Notes: a model not told the origin generated them from the letters alone. A DNA stretch of 64,000 bases from Arthrobacter alpinus (GCF_001294625.1 NZ_CP012677.1:2294001-2358000), one strand, 5' to 3'; shown: positions 18,583 to 27,478, numbered from the stretch's first letter. Program-made: numbers and translations.

Positions 18583-18613
18583 ACTCTAGAACCTCAACTA
18601 TAGTTCAGGTCAA
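18583..18613 (-). promoter_or_regulatory. SoxR-dependent promoter with SoxR box
   Basis: On the minus strand, -35 TTGACC (18608-18613) and -10 TAGAGT (18583-18588) are separated by 19 bp. This is the overlong spacer typical of MerR-family targets. A near-perfect palindrome, read on the plus strand as CCTCAACTATAGTTCAGG (18592-18609), fills the spacer and matches the SoxR consensus CCTCAAGTTAACTTGAGG closely at both ends. It drives the flavin reductase gene. Confidence 0.88.
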
Positions 18614-18643
18614 ATCCCGGCGCAGTGACGGCCACCACTGCCA

Positions 18644-19156
18644 CTACCGGGCCTGTTCTGTCCCGTCACGTTTGATCCCATCAAAGGCACGGGCGCCGGG
18701 CCCCTTGCGGGAATGCAGGTCACCGGGATTGACGAAGCCGCACTCGGCGAGCGAGAGGCAGCCGCAGCCGATGCAACCACCTAGACTTCCGCGCAGTTTT
18801 TGCAGGGCACTGATGCGGGCATCCAATTCCACTTGCCAGTGCTCGGAGAGCCTTTGCCAGTCGGCTTGGGTGGGAACGCCGTCGCGGGGCAGCTCGGCGA
18901 AAACGGTGGACACCAAGGACAGCGGGATGCCAGCCCGTTGGGCTGCCCGGATCACGGCCACCCGGCGCAGCACCGAACGGGTGTAGCGGCGCTGATTGCC
19001 TGCCGTGCGGGTGCTGAAGATCAGGCCTTGCCGCTCATAAAAATGCAGGGCCGACACACTGACCCCGCCGCGTTCGGCAACCTGTCCCACGCTCATCGAT
19101 TCGGCACCGCGCAAGGTGGCGCCGCCGTCGTCCTTCCCTGCCTGCGATTCACTCAT
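18644..19156 (-). CDS. soxR: redox-sensitive transcriptional activator SoxR
   Basis: This 170-residue MerR-family regulator has an N-terminal winged HTH (MSVGQVAERGGVSVSALHFYERQGLI), a long dimerisation helix and the [2Fe-2S] motif CIGCGCLSLAEC (Cys128, 131, 133, 139; C-x2-C-x-C-x5-C) that defines SoxR. The annotated ATG adds about 20 residues before the HTH. An internal ATG at 19096 is an alternative; neither has a good Shine-Dalgarno. It lies 12 bp after the gluconokinase stop and upstream of its presumed target, the flavin reductase gene. Confidence 0.93.
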   Translation of the reverse strand: MSESQAGKDDGGATLRGAESMSVGQVAERGGVSVSALHFYERQGLIFSTRTAGNQRRYTRSVLRRVAVIRAAQRAGIPLSLVSTVFAELPRDGVPTQADWQRLSEHWQVELDARISALQKLRGSLGGCIGCGCLSLAECGFVNPGDLHSRKGPGARAFDGIKRDGTEQAR

Positions 19157-19168
19157 AATACGGCCAGT

Positions 19169-19720
19169 TTACGGTGTAACTGCCCGGTTAATCCCAGCCA
19201 CGGCCTCGTCCAGGATCGAGGTGATGCCCGCCGAAATGTCGATGATTACGGCACGTTCGTCGCTGCCCAACGGCTCAAGGGCTGCCAGCTGGGAGGCCAG
19301 CAGCGCCGGCGGCATGAAGTGCCCGGAGCGACCTTCCAGCCGCGAGCTAAGCACGCCAAGGGAGCCGTCAAGGTGCAAGAAGATGGTGTCGGGGGCCTTG
19401 GACCGGATGGCGTCGCGGTAGCTGCGCTTCAGGGCCGAGCAGGCGATGACAACGCCTCTGGCGGTGGTGTGGGCTAGCTCGTTGCCCACGATCTCCAGCC
19501 ATGGCCAGCGGTCCTCGTCGGTGAGCGGGGTGCCGGCTGCCATCTTGTGGATGTTCACCATGGGGTGCAGGGAATCTCCGTCCAAAAACGGCAGGTCCAT
19601 GGCGTCTGCCACCAAGGCGCCAATGGTGCTTTTTCCGGAACCCGACACACCCATGACAACGACACGGATGGTAGGGGGTGTGTGGGAAGAACCAAAAGGT
19701 GTGTGCACGGGCGTATCCAT
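19169..19720 (-). CDS. gntK: gluconokinase
   Basis: This 183-residue GntK-family kinase phosphorylates D-gluconate to 6-phosphogluconate. P-loop GVSGSGKST lies near residue 25, followed by DGDSLHPMVNIHKMAAGTPLTDEDRWPWL and CSALKRSYRD, all hallmark blocks. The ATG at 19720 is preferred over an upstream TTG/ATG because the sequence before it is unlike the family. A GntR-like palindrome and a TATACA -10-like element precede it by a few bases. A second gluconokinase-like gene lies 89 bp upstream. Confidence 0.9.
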   Translation of the reverse strand: MDTPVHTPFGSSHTPPTIRVVVMGVSGSGKSTIGALVADAMDLPFLDGDSLHPMVNIHKMAAGTPLTDEDRWPWLEIVGNELAHTTARGVVIACSALKRSYRDAIRSKAPDTIFLHLDGSLGVLSSRLEGRSGHFMPPALLASQLAALEPLGSDERAVIIDISAGITSILDEAVAGINRAVTP

Positions 19721-19725
19721 ACTCT

Positions 19726-19739
19726 CTTGTATACCAAAG
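19726..19739. promoter_or_regulatory. candidate GntR-type operator at the gntK start
   Basis: CTTGTATACCAAAG contains the core CTTGTATAC found in the Bacillus gnt operator (CTTGTATACAAG). It overlaps the probable -10 TATACA, so a bound regulator would block transcription. No GntR-family regulator is encoded in this window. Confidence 0.4.
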
Positions 19740-19809
19740 CTTGGCGCGGGCGTCCGCATCGGCCCCCCGCGCCAGGCCTTGCAACTCAATTATGGGCGTT
19801 ATGTGTCTT

Positions 19810-20349
19810 CTAGCGCCGGGCGCCGGACCTTCGCTGGCCTGCTCGCTGGTCTTCAAGGCGTACGACGGCGGCACCCACCAGGATCTTTGGCGGCGCCGAA
19901 ATATCCAGCACCACTCCCAGCTCATCGGCACCCAACTTTTCTAGGGTGGCCAACTGTGAGTCGAGCAGCCCGGCGGGCATGAAGTGCCCTGTTCGCCCCT
20001 CCATGCGGGCGGCCAGGACCTCGCGGCTGCCCGCCAGATGCACAAAGAAGACCTCCGGGGCCTGGGCGCGGATGGCGTCACGGTAGTGGCGTTTGAGCGC
20101 GGAGCAAGCGATGACGAGGCCACCGGGCGATCCCGCCAGCTCCCGGCCTACCGCGGCCAGCCAGGGTGCGCGGTCGGCGTCGTTCAGGGGTGTGCCCGCC
20201 GTCATCTTGGCAACATTCTCCGCCGGGTGCAGCGAGTCACCGTCAATGAACGCCAGTCCCAGTTCCTGGCCCAGGCGTTCACCAACCGTGGTCTTGCCGC
20301 ACCCGGAAACACCCATGACCACGATCTTGGCGGTGTGAGTTTCGCTCAC
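19810..20349 (-). CDS. gluconokinase-like kinase coupled to manD
   Basis: This 179-residue GntK-family protein has P-loop GVSGCGKTT (residues 13-21), [29 protein letters not shown] and [13 protein letters not shown]. Its GTG start overlaps the manD TGA (GTGA), so it belongs to the mannonate dehydratase transcript. In glucuronate catabolism the next step after ManD is phosphorylation of 2-keto-3-deoxygluconate, normally by a PfkB-type KdgK, and none is present here. Either this is a true second gluconokinase or it has taken that role; sequence alone cannot decide. The C-terminus is Arg-rich. Confidence 0.82.
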   Translation of the reverse strand: MSETHTAKIVVMGVSGCGKTTVGERLGQELGLAFIDGDSLHPAENVAKMTAGTPLNDADRAPWLAAVGRELAGSPGGLVIACSALKRHYRDAIRAQAPEVFFVHLAGSREVLAARMEGRTGHFMPAGLLDSQLATLEKLGADELGVVLDISAPPKILVGAAVVRLEDQRAGQRRSGARR

Positions 20350-21575
20350 CAGTCGTGGACTGTTCCGTCGACCAGGCGGTTGTAGGGCAGGTAGGCCTGC
20401 TGATACGGGTAGGCCGCGGCGGCTTCCTCGTTGAATTCCACCCCGATGCCGGGGGCGTCGCCAGGGTGCAGGTAGCCGTCCTTGAACGTCATGGACTGCT
20501 CGAAGACCTCGTTCGTGGCATCCGAGTGCTGCATGTACTCCTGAATTCCGTAGTTGTGGATGGCCAAACCCACATGCAACTGCGCGGCGAAGCCGATCGG
20601 TGAAATATCGGTGGGCCCGTGGAAACCGGACTTGATCTGGTACTGGGCCGCATAGTCCATGACCTTCTTTAGCGCCGAGATGCCACCGAAGTGGGTCGAG
20701 GCGGCCCGAACATAGTCGATGAGTTGTTCCTTGATCAGGGTCTGGAAATCAAAGACCGTGTTGAACACCTCACCAATCGCCAACGGGGTGGTGGTGTGCT
20801 GGCGGACCAGACGCAGTCCCTCCTGGTTTTCCGCCGGGGTGCAGTCTTCAAGCCAGTACAGGTCATAGGGCTCCAAAGACTTGCCCAGTTTGGCGGCTTG
20901 GATCGGGGTCATGCGGTGGTGGCCATCGTGCAGCAGTGGAATTTCCGGGCCGAACTCGTTCCGGACCGCCTCGAAGACTGTGGGCAGGTGGCGCAGATAC
21001 GCGCGGGTGTCCCAATCCTCTTCCTGCGGGTAGTTCCCGCGGCCGGCGGGCTCGTAGTCGTAACGTTCCCCCGAGGCCTGAGCCTGGGCGGCCACCCCAT
21101 AGACCGCCTTGATACCGGGGATCGCGGTCTGGATGCGGATGGACTTATAACCAAGCTCCAAGTGTTCGCGGACCGAGTCAAAGAGCTGGGGGATGTCGGC
21201 ACCGGAGGCATGGCCATAAGCGCGCAGGCCGTTACGCGAGGCGCCACCGAGCAGCTGGTAGACGGGCAGGCCCGCGATCTTGCCCTTGATGTCCCACAAT
21301 GCCATGTCCACGGCGGCGATGGCGGCCATGGTGACCGGGCCGCGGCGCCAGTACGAGCTGCGGTAAATGAACTGCCACGTGTCCTCGATGCGGTGCGGGT
21401 CCCGGCCGATGAGCAGCTGGGCCACGTGTTCCTTCAAATACGCGGCAACGGCCAGCTCGCGGCCATTCAGGGTGGCATCGCCAATACCGACAACACCTTC
21501 ATCGGTAGTGACCTTCAACGTCACGAAGTTACGGCTCGGGCTGGTCACAAATACTTCAGCAGAAATGATTTTCAC
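20346..21575 (-). CDS. manD: D-mannonate dehydratase, enolase superfamily (ManD/RspA type)
   Basis: This 409-residue protein has the capping-domain start [27 protein letters not shown] and barrel motifs [30 protein letters not shown] and [12 protein letters not shown] typical of the ManD subgroup. It would dehydrate D-mannonate to 2-keto-3-deoxygluconate, following UxaC and UxuB. Some members of the subgroup have low activity or prefer D-gluconate. The start is GTG with AAGGA upstream. It lies 81 bp after uxuB, and a LacI-type operator copy sits in the 3' end of uxuB. Confidence 0.87.
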   Translation of the reverse strand: MKIISAEVFVTSPSRNFVTLKVTTDEGVVGIGDATLNGRELAVAAYLKEHVAQLLIGRDPHRIEDTWQFIYRSSYWRRGPVTMAAIAAVDMALWDIKGKIAGLPVYQLLGGASRNGLRAYGHASGADIPQLFDSVREHLELGYKSIRIQTAIPGIKAVYGVAAQAQASGERYDYEPAGRGNYPQEEDWDTRAYLRHLPTVFEAVRNEFGPEIPLLHDGHHRMTPIQAAKLGKSLEPYDLYWLEDCTPAENQEGLRLVRQHTTTPLAIGEVFNTVFDFQTLIKEQLIDYVRAASTHFGGISALKKVMDYAAQYQIKSGFHGPTDISPIGFAAQLHVGLAIHNYGIQEYMQHSDATNEVFEQSMTFKDGYLHPGDAPGIGVEFNEEAAAAYPYQQAYLPYNRLVDGTVHDW

Positions 21576-21656
21576 TTCGAGTGGTTCCTTCCAAAGAGTT
21601 CAAACAGGGCATAAGTTAGGCAACTTACGCTTTGAGTGAGCTGTGTTACAGACCAG

Positions 21657-23111
21657 TCAACCATTGTTCAGAACAGAATGGCAACCGTTTGCCAATATTG
21701 GCAAACGGGACGCCTCTTTTATGCGGACAAATTCCGTAAGTTGCGCGGCGATGACCGCCATGGCCGCCGCGTCCCGGGCCAGCTGACCATCCAGAATCCC
21801 CACTAAAGCACGCAACTCTTCGGTTTCAGGCAAGGCAAGTGCCGTGTGTAGCTCGGTGGCAGCCGCATCGGAAATCGCCGTGCCTTTGGCCGCCGAAGTG
21901 CGCAGGAACGCCACCCATGCCGCAATCATGCGCGCAGCACCGGCGCCGCTTCGACCAGCAGCCAATTCTGCCCGCAAAATCGGCACGGCCCGCATGCGCA
22001 ATTTGCTTGAGCCATCCATAGCGATTTGGGCCAAGTGGTGGGCTATGCGGGCATTGCTAAAACGTTCCAGGAGGGTTTGCCGGTACGCGGGGATGTTCAA
22101 GCCCTCCATGGGAAGGTTGCGTTCGGCTTCATCCCAGAGTTCAGCGATCCACGCCGCACACACAGGGTCGGCAAGTGCCTGCGCCACAGTGGCATGTCCA
22201 CGGAGTTGGCCGGCGTAGGCCATGAGTGAGTGGGCGCCGTTGAGCAGCCACAGCTTACGGTTTTCAAAGTCTTCAATGTCTTCCACAAATACAGCGCCCG
22301 CGCTGGCCCAGTCCGGTCGCCCAGCCGGGAAGCCGCCGGAAAGGACCCAATCGCTGAACGGTTCACAAACGACGGGCGAGGAGTCTGCGTAGCCGCATTC
22401 GGCTGCTACGAGGGCAATCTCCGCGTCAGTGGTTCGGGGCGTAATCCGGTCGATGGACGTACTCACAAAGCTGACGTTTGCCGTGATCCACTCACTCAAA
22501 ACAGGGTCAACTGCACGGGCCAGCCCAACAATGGCAGCACGCGCGGCACCGCCATTGTTGGCCAAATTATCGCAAGAGACCACGGCGATGGGTCCAGCAC
22601 CCGCGTCTCGTCGGGCAGCTAGACCACTCAACAAACGTCCGGGAGCCGTAACAGCGACGTCGCTATTCCCCGTACGAAGGGCCGCAATGTCACCTTGCAC
22701 GGCGGGATTGTTCAGCTCTAGTGTGCCTTCGGCGTTGAGGTTGTAGGCAACTTCGGTGATGGTCAGGGTCACGACCGCGGTCGAGGGTGCGGCAACGAAG
22801 TGCCGAAGTGCTACGAGGTCCGCACCGTCATGAGCCTGGGAAATACTCGTCATCAGCTCAAAATTGTCACCGTTTTCGCCACGTTCTATTAGCGTGTACA
22901 GCCCGTCCTGGGCCGCCAGGGCGACGGCGGCATCCGGGCGTCGGCCCGTAAAGGAGGCAATCCCCCACTGGGCTCCGTCACTTGCGTGCTGGGTATACCA
23001 GGCTTGGTGCGCCCGATGAAAGGCACCAAGGCCTAGGTGGACAATGCGTACGGGGGCGGCCGCAGGGGCATTGGCTGTGCTGCGGTTCAGGGTCGGGTTG
23101 GGTGTGTTCAC
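21657..23111 (-). CDS. uxuB: D-mannitol dehydrogenase-family D-fructuronate reductase
   Basis: This 484-residue polyol-specific long-chain dehydrogenase has the Rossmann start RIVHLGLGAFHRAHQAWYTQ and family signatures VVSCDNLANNGG and SFVSTSIDRITP. KLWLLNGAHSLMAYAG carries the catalytic lysine region. Coupling to uxaC by a GTGA overlap points to D-fructuronate reduction to D-mannonate rather than mannitol oxidation. The C-terminal codons contain a 24-bp palindrome and an operator copy. Confidence 0.9.
   Translation of the reverse strand: MNTPNPTLNRSTANAPAAAPVRIVHLGLGAFHRAHQAWYTQHASDGAQWGIASFTGRRPDAAVALAAQDGLYTLIERGENGDNFELMTSISQAHDGADLVALRHFVAAPSTAVVTLTITEVAYNLNAEGTLELNNPAVQGDIAALRTGNSDVAVTAPGRLLSGLAARRDAGAGPIAVVSCDNLANNGGAARAAIVGLARAVDPVLSEWITANVSFVSTSIDRITPRTTDAEIALVAAECGYADSSPVVCEPFSDWVLSGGFPAGRPDWASAGAVFVEDIEDFENRKLWLLNGAHSLMAYAGQLRGHATVAQALADPVCAAWIAELWDEAERNLPMEGLNIPAYRQTLLERFSNARIAHHLAQIAMDGSSKLRMRAVPILRAELAAGRSGAGAARMIAAWVAFLRTSAAKGTAISDAAATELHTALALPETEELRALVGILDGQLARDAAAMAVIAAQLTEFVRIKEASRLPILANGCHSVLNNG
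21679..21694. promoter_or_regulatory. LacI-type operator copy upstream of manD (within 3' end of uxuB)
   Basis: TGGCAACCGTTTGCCA is a nearly perfect 16-bp palindrome. It matches copies at 24596, 30498 and 31664. It lies 104 bp before the manD start and inside the last codons of uxuB. Confidence 0.65.
21685..21708. repeat. 24-bp perfect palindrome in the 3' end of uxuB
   Basis: The arms CCGTTTGCCAAT and ATTGGCAAACGG are exact complements with no spacer. It overlaps the operator copy at 21679-21694 and may provide a second overlapping half-site set or an RNA stem between uxuB and manD. Confidence 0.75.
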
Positions 23112-24565
23112 AGTTTGAAGGCCCTTCGGGGAGCGGCATCGACAATGTCGATGATAATTTCGTGGGCGCGGGCTTCACTGACTCGGCGCTCAGCCACGAG
23201 GCGCGCCAGGAAACTCGCCTCGATGCGACGTGAGGTGTTGTGCCGGGCCGGGATGGAGCAGAAGGCGCGGGTGTCGTCGATGAATCCCGAGGAACGGGAG
23301 AAGCCGGCCGTTTCGGTGACGGCCGAACGGAAGCGCAGCATGGCATCGGGGGCGTCCAGAAACCACCAGGGGGCGCCAATGAACACTGACGGGTAGAAAC
23401 CGGCCAGCGGGGCAATTTCCCTTGAAAAGACTGTCTCGTCAATAGTGAAAGGAATGAAATGGAAGCCTGGCGCCGTGCCAAAGTCCTCCAGCATGGGGCG
23501 CAACGCTTCCGTGTAGCTGACAGGGAACGGGATGTCGTGACCGGTATCCACACCGAACTTGTTGAAGGACGCCGTGTGGTGATTGCGGAATACGCCAGGA
23601 TGGAGCGTCATGACGAGACCGTCGGCCACGGCCATACGGGCCATTTGGTACATCATGTGGGCCTCGAAGATATCTGCATCAGCGTCACTGGCCTTACCGT
23701 GGCGGGCCTTCTCGAACAGTTCCGCAGCGGTCGTCTCGCCCAGACGCAGCGTCATGGCTGTGCGGGAGCCATGATCTGAGGAGACGGCACCGTGTTCTAC
23801 GAAGTACTGGCGGCGGTTCTCCATCGCCCGGATATAACCCGCGTAACCGGCTAGCCCATCACCGGCTGAATCGACAAGCTGCTGAACCCGCTCGGTCCAA
23901 CCCGCCGCTGCAAACTTAATGTAGGCATCCGGGCGGAAGGTGGGCACTACGCGGCCGGTGAAATTCGGGTCCTTGGCAATGGCGGCGTGCGCGGCCAAGT
24001 CATCCAATGGATCGTCAGTCGTGGCGAGAACCTCGATGTTGAAATCCTCGAACAACTGGCGGGGACGGAACGCGGGGCTCTTTAGTTTGGCGTCCAGCTC
24101 ATCAAAGAGGGCGTCGGAGTTCTCTGCTGACGGCTCGGCGCTCAAGGCAAAGACGTGTTCAAAAGAGTCACGCATCCAGTAGCCCGAGGCAGTGCCGTCA
24201 AAGAGCGGCCAGGCCTTGGCGAATTCACGCCATGCCTCACGGGGCTCCACGGCAGTTCCGCCGCCTACCCGCAACCGCTCCAAGGGCACCCCGCTGGCAT
24301 GGATCAAGCGGGTGACGTAATGGTCAGGGCTTACCAGTAGAGTCGCCGGATCCGGGAACGGGGTATCAAGTTCGAGCATGCTCGCCTCGACGTGCCCATG
24401 GGGAGAAATGATGGGGAGGTCTTCAACCCGGGCCAGCAGATCTCGGGCAATGCTCCGGGTTCCAGGGTCCGCGGGCAGCAGCCGGTCCGGATCCCCAGCT
24501 AAGGGAGGAGCGGTCTCAACGGTGGACGGGTTGCGGGCCGGGAGGGCGCTAAGGGATTGTGACAT
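23108..24565 (-). CDS. uxaC: glucuronate isomerase
   Basis: This 485-residue UxaC-family enzyme interconverts D-glucuronate and D-fructuronate. Family features include ISPHGHVEASML near residue 55 (metal-binding HxH), FNIEVLATTDDPLDDL, VPTFRPDAYI and LHPGVFRNHHTASF. It begins the uxaC-uxuB transcript. The promoter carries a LacI-type operator over its -35. No uxaB or uxaA genes are present, so the route is glucuronate rather than galacturonate. Confidence 0.94.
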   Translation of the reverse strand: MSQSLSALPARNPSTVETAPPLAGDPDRLLPADPGTRSIARDLLARVEDLPIISPHGHVEASMLELDTPFPDPATLLVSPDHYVTRLIHASGVPLERLRVGGGTAVEPREAWREFAKAWPLFDGTASGYWMRDSFEHVFALSAEPSAENSDALFDELDAKLKSPAFRPRQLFEDFNIEVLATTDDPLDDLAAHAAIAKDPNFTGRVVPTFRPDAYIKFAAAGWTERVQQLVDSAGDGLAGYAGYIRAMENRRQYFVEHGAVSSDHGSRTAMTLRLGETTAAELFEKARHGKASDADADIFEAHMMYQMARMAVADGLVMTLHPGVFRNHHTASFNKFGVDTGHDIPFPVSYTEALRPMLEDFGTAPGFHFIPFTIDETVFSREIAPLAGFYPSVFIGAPWWFLDAPDAMLRFRSAVTETAGFSRSSGFIDDTRAFCSIPARHNTSRRIEASFLARLVAERRVSEARAHEIIIDIVDAAPRRAFKL

Positions 24566-24571
24566 AGCTCA

Positions 24572-24611
24572 ATAGTCAGCCAAAATGAAATACTTTGTCA
24601 ACCGGTTGCCA
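24572..24611 (-). promoter_or_regulatory. uxaC promoter with overlapping LacI-type operator
   Basis: On the minus strand, -35 TTGACA (24596-24601) is followed at 18 bp by GACTAT as -10 (24572-24577). The operator TGTCAACCGGTTGCCA (24596-24611), containing the perfect palindrome CAACCGGTTG, covers the -35. Repressor binding would exclude RNA polymerase. Confidence 0.7.
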
Positions 24612-24944
24612 TAATGATTATTCGCTTCGAGGAACCTTGACTAAATGGGCCCGGGCGCTTAATTCACCAGAACAGCAGCGCTCACACGCGCTTGGGACCG
24701 CTCAGCTCAAAGTAGCTACTTCCGGTACATCCGCTCGTTGTGGTTAGGTCCTCGAAAATACCCTCGAGGGTGATCCTGCCAATTCGGTCGACATAGCGGC
24801 GAATCCTGGATTTCGGGCAGTCGATCAGGCCCTTGATTGCACATTTCGCACCATATTTCACTCCTCACCAAGCAATTTAGGCTTCTCTTGAGAATTATTC
24901 TCCGGGGAAATTGGCCCACTTAGAGAACACTCTTAGTAAAAGGA
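24612..24944. other. intergenic region between uxaC and lacI-type gene 1, no convincing gene
   Basis: About 330 bp are AT-richer than the surroundings. The only ORF of note (24716-24919, minus) has Cys/Arg-rich unlikely composition and no ribosome-binding site. Apart from the promoter and terminator at its edges, nothing was recognised. Confidence 0.5.
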
Positions 24945-24970
24945 TGCGAAAATATGGCGCAAAATGCGCC
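24945..24970 (-). terminator. terminator downstream of LacI-family gene 1
   Basis: On the minus strand GGCGC-ATTTT-GCGCC is followed by ATATTTTC. It begins 29 bp past the stop codon. The stem is short, so confidence is moderate. Confidence 0.5.
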
Positions 24971-24998
24971 CCGAAAAACCACTGGAAGGGCGAAGAGC

Positions 24999-26048
24999 CT
25001 AGCCTATCTTCGCCCCTGTAGAGCCGCGCAAAACCAGTTCGGTGCGCAACGTCGGATCTGGCCGAACGGGTGCCTCGGCATCGAGTTGGTCAAGAATTCT
25101 TAGCAGTGCAGCTGCCCCGGACTCATGCAGCGGTGACTTGATGGTAGATAGCGGCGGGGTGGTGAAATCTGAACCGAAAATGTTGTCAAACCCAAGAATG
25201 CTCAACTCAGCAGGCACCTTAATGCCAGCCGCCTGAAGCTCACGCAGGAGCCCAATGGCCATGAGGTCGTTATAGCAAAATATTGCTGTAGCCGAACCTG
25301 CCCTGACCGCCACGGCCGCACGCCGGCCGCCGTCGACCGTGGGATCCTCGGAATCCAGCAACGTGGCCTTGATGCCAGACCATTCACAGCGTGCGTTGAT
25401 GCACTCCCAACGGTTTTGGGACATCCAGGATCGTTCGGGGCCGGCGACATAAGCAATCTCGGTGTGCCCCAACGCAACCAGGTGCCGCACCGCATCGCTC
25501 ACCCCGGCATTCATCTGCGCTACTACCGAGGCAACACCAGCCACGTTTCGGTTAATGATGGCCACAGGCTTCTTCAAGGCAAGGTCCTGGATTTCCGCAT
25601 CAGAAAGCCTTGGGCTGGCCAGTATCAGTCCGTCCACACTCGCCAGCATGCGTCGGGCCGCCGTCAATTCCAGCTGCGCTGACTCGGTGGAATCAGCCAG
25701 CATCAAAGTGTAATCGCGGGCGGCCGCGGCGGTCTCGGCTCCGCGGATGATGTCGAAATAGGCAGGGTTGGTAATATCGGCAACGATAAGCCCGATGGTT
25801 TGTGTGCGTCCGGTGGGCAGTGCACGGGCGAACATGTTCACTTGGTAATGCAACTCCTTGGCCGCCTCCTCGATGACCTTTTGAGTCTTGGCGCTTACCC
25901 GGCCTGGCTTACTGAGAGCGCGGGACACCGTGGAGGGATTGACACCGGCCATTTCCGCAATGTCATATATTGTCGGCGCCTGGTTCTTGCCAGAAGTGCG
26001 CTTCGTCGAACGCGCCCGCGTTTCCTTGGGGCCGGTGGTCTCGCTCAT
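24999..26048 (-). CDS. LacI family transcriptional regulator 1
   Basis: This 349-residue regulator has an N-terminal HTH with hinge helix, TIYDIAEMAGVNPSTVSRALSKPGRVSAKT, at about residues 26-55, then a periplasmic-binding-protein-like effector domain (IGLIVADITNPAYFDIIRGAE..., ILGFDNIFGSDFTTPPLSTI). The ATG at 26048 is preferred to a longer upstream frame because AAGGA precedes it and upstream codons are unlike the family. It lies between the uronate genes and the isomerase/oxidoreductase operon and is a candidate repressor for the shared operators. The effector is unknown. Confidence 0.92.
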   Translation of the reverse strand: MSETTGPKETRARSTKRTSGKNQAPTIYDIAEMAGVNPSTVSRALSKPGRVSAKTQKVIEEAAKELHYQVNMFARALPTGRTQTIGLIVADITNPAYFDIIRGAETAAAARDYTLMLADSTESAQLELTAARRMLASVDGLILASPRLSDAEIQDLALKKPVAIINRNVAGVASVVAQMNAGVSDAVRHLVALGHTEIAYVAGPERSWMSQNRWECINARCEWSGIKATLLDSEDPTVDGGRRAAVAVRAGSATAIFCYNDLMAIGLLRELQAAGIKVPAELSILGFDNIFGSDFTTPPLSTIKSPLHESGAAALLRILDQLDAEAPVRPDPTLRTELVLRGSTGAKIG

Positions 26049-26259
26049 AGGGTCCTTCGTTTTGGTCGGTATGCCACTACCGTATCTCGGAAATTGCTGT
26101 CGCGGTCCTATTCTTCCGGTTCGCCAACGAGCTGCATTGCCGCCCGACAACGGTGGAGCGTTGCAGTGCAGGGTTGCTGTCATCAGCAATCCAACATGAA
26201 CGCAGGCGCACGAGCCGCGATTCTGCCAGGTCGATCCGACGGCCACTTCAGGGCAGTAG

Positions 26260-26306
26260 AAGAACCGGCTGACACCCATCAAAACGGCGGGTGACAGCCG
26301 GTTCTT
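26260..26306. terminator. strong hairpin terminator downstream of the Gfo/Idh/MocA operon
   Basis: An 18-bp stem with one mismatch (AAGAACCGGCTGACACCC / GGGTGACAGCCGGTTCTT) and an 11-base loop lies six bases past the stop codon. There is no clear T-run. Confidence 0.75.
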
Positions 26307-26311
26307 GGCCC

Positions 26312-27478
26312 CTAGGAACGCTCGGGGTACTTGCCCTCGGCACGGATGCGATCGTTCAACAGTGCAAGGTATTCGTCTTCGTCGAAGTCCAGGGGAACTT
26401 CCACGCCCTTCCAACTGGAGAGGTGGATGGCGTTGGCGAGGCGGACACCGTTGATGCCGTCGGAGCCGGGTGCGAGCAGTGGTGTGCCATCGAGGATGTT
26501 CGCGGCAAAATTCTGCAGAACTCCGGCGTGCTGTTCGCCCCATACGGAATCAAACTCGATGACCTCGGTGCTGAGGAACTGATCCAAATTGCCTTCGCCG
26601 GAGAAGAGGACCTTGACGTCTTCCATGTCCATTGAGGCGCTGATTTCTCGTTCCTTCTTTGACAGCCGGGTCACCGTGGCGGCTTTGCTCCCTTCCACCA
26701 CTATCTTGCCGGCATCGCCGAGGATTTCGAAGCGGTCGGTGCCGATCATGTCGTGGGTGGCCGTGACGAAAACGCCGGTAACTCCATTGCCGAAGTCAGC
26801 GAAGGCACTCACCTCGTCTTCAACGGCAATGTCGCGCCGGAAACCATAGGACACCTTGGCGAAGACTGACTTCGGGACACCGCAAATCCACTGCCACAGA
26901 TCCAGTTGGTGGGGGGCCTGGTTAACCAGGACGCCGCCACCCTCGCCACCCCAGGTGGCACGCCAGGCGCTGGAGTCGTAGTAGCCCTGGGGGCGCCACC
27001 AGGTGGTGATGATCCAGTTGCTGCGCAGGATTTCACCGATCTCGCCGTTGTCGATGATTTCCTTCACCCGCTTGTACAGCGGGTTGTTGCGTTGGTTGAA
27101 CATGATGGCGAAGGAGAGTTCCGGCCGGGCTGCGGCGAAAGCGTTCAGTTCCTTGACCTGCTTGGTGTAAACACCTGCCGGCTTTTCCACGAGGGCGTGC
27201 AGATTCCGCGACAGCGCCGCCATTCCAATTTCGGGGTGCAGGTAGTGCGGGACGCAGGTGACGACGGCGTCAACGCTGCCGCTGTCCATCATGCTCAGGT
27301 GGTCAGCAAACATCAGAACACCCGGGTATAGTGCAACAAATTCCTCACGCTTGGCCGGATCCTCGTCGACCAGGGCGCCAATCTCCATGTTCGGAACCTG
27401 GCCGTTAGCGATGAACTTTGCGTAGGCGCTGCCTTGTTGACCCAGGCCAATAATGCCCAAGCGTACTTTCTTACCCAC
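26312..27478 (-). CDS. Gfo/Idh/MocA family oxidoreductase 1
   Basis: This 388-residue NAD(P)-dependent sugar oxidoreductase has Rossmann motif LGIIGLGQQGSAYAKFIANG at residues 7-26 and the family EKPAG block. Downstream are WRATWGGEGGGVLVNQAPHQLDLWQWI and the C-terminal beta-sheet domain. GTG start with GGAG eight bases upstream. It is the last gene of a four-gene operon alternating with sugar isomerase/epimerase genes. Such enzymes often oxidise a ring hydroxyl of a sugar or inositol; the substrate is not known. Confidence 0.9.
   Translation of the reverse strand: MGKKVRLGIIGLGQQGSAYAKFIANGQVPNMEIGALVDEDPAKREEFVALYPGVLMFADHLSMMDSGSVDAVVTCVPHYLHPEIGMAALSRNLHALVEKPAGVYTKQVKELNAFAAARPELSFAIMFNQRNNPLYKRVKEIIDNGEIGEILRSNWIITTWWRPQGYYDSSAWRATWGGEGGGVLVNQAPHQLDLWQWICGVPKSVFAKVSYGFRRDIAVEDEVSAFADFGNGVTGVFVTATHDMIGTDRFEILGDAGKIVVEGSKAATVTRLSKKEREISASMDMEDVKVLFSGEGNLDQFLSTEVIEFDSVWGEQHAGVLQNFAANILDGTPLLAPGSDGINGVRLANAIHLSSWKGVEVPLDFDEDEYLALLNDRIRAEGKYPERS

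Noticed and set aside
24716-24919. 67-codon minus-strand ORF in the uxaC-lacI intergenic region
   Set aside because: No ribosome-binding site, improbable composition and no similarity to anything known.
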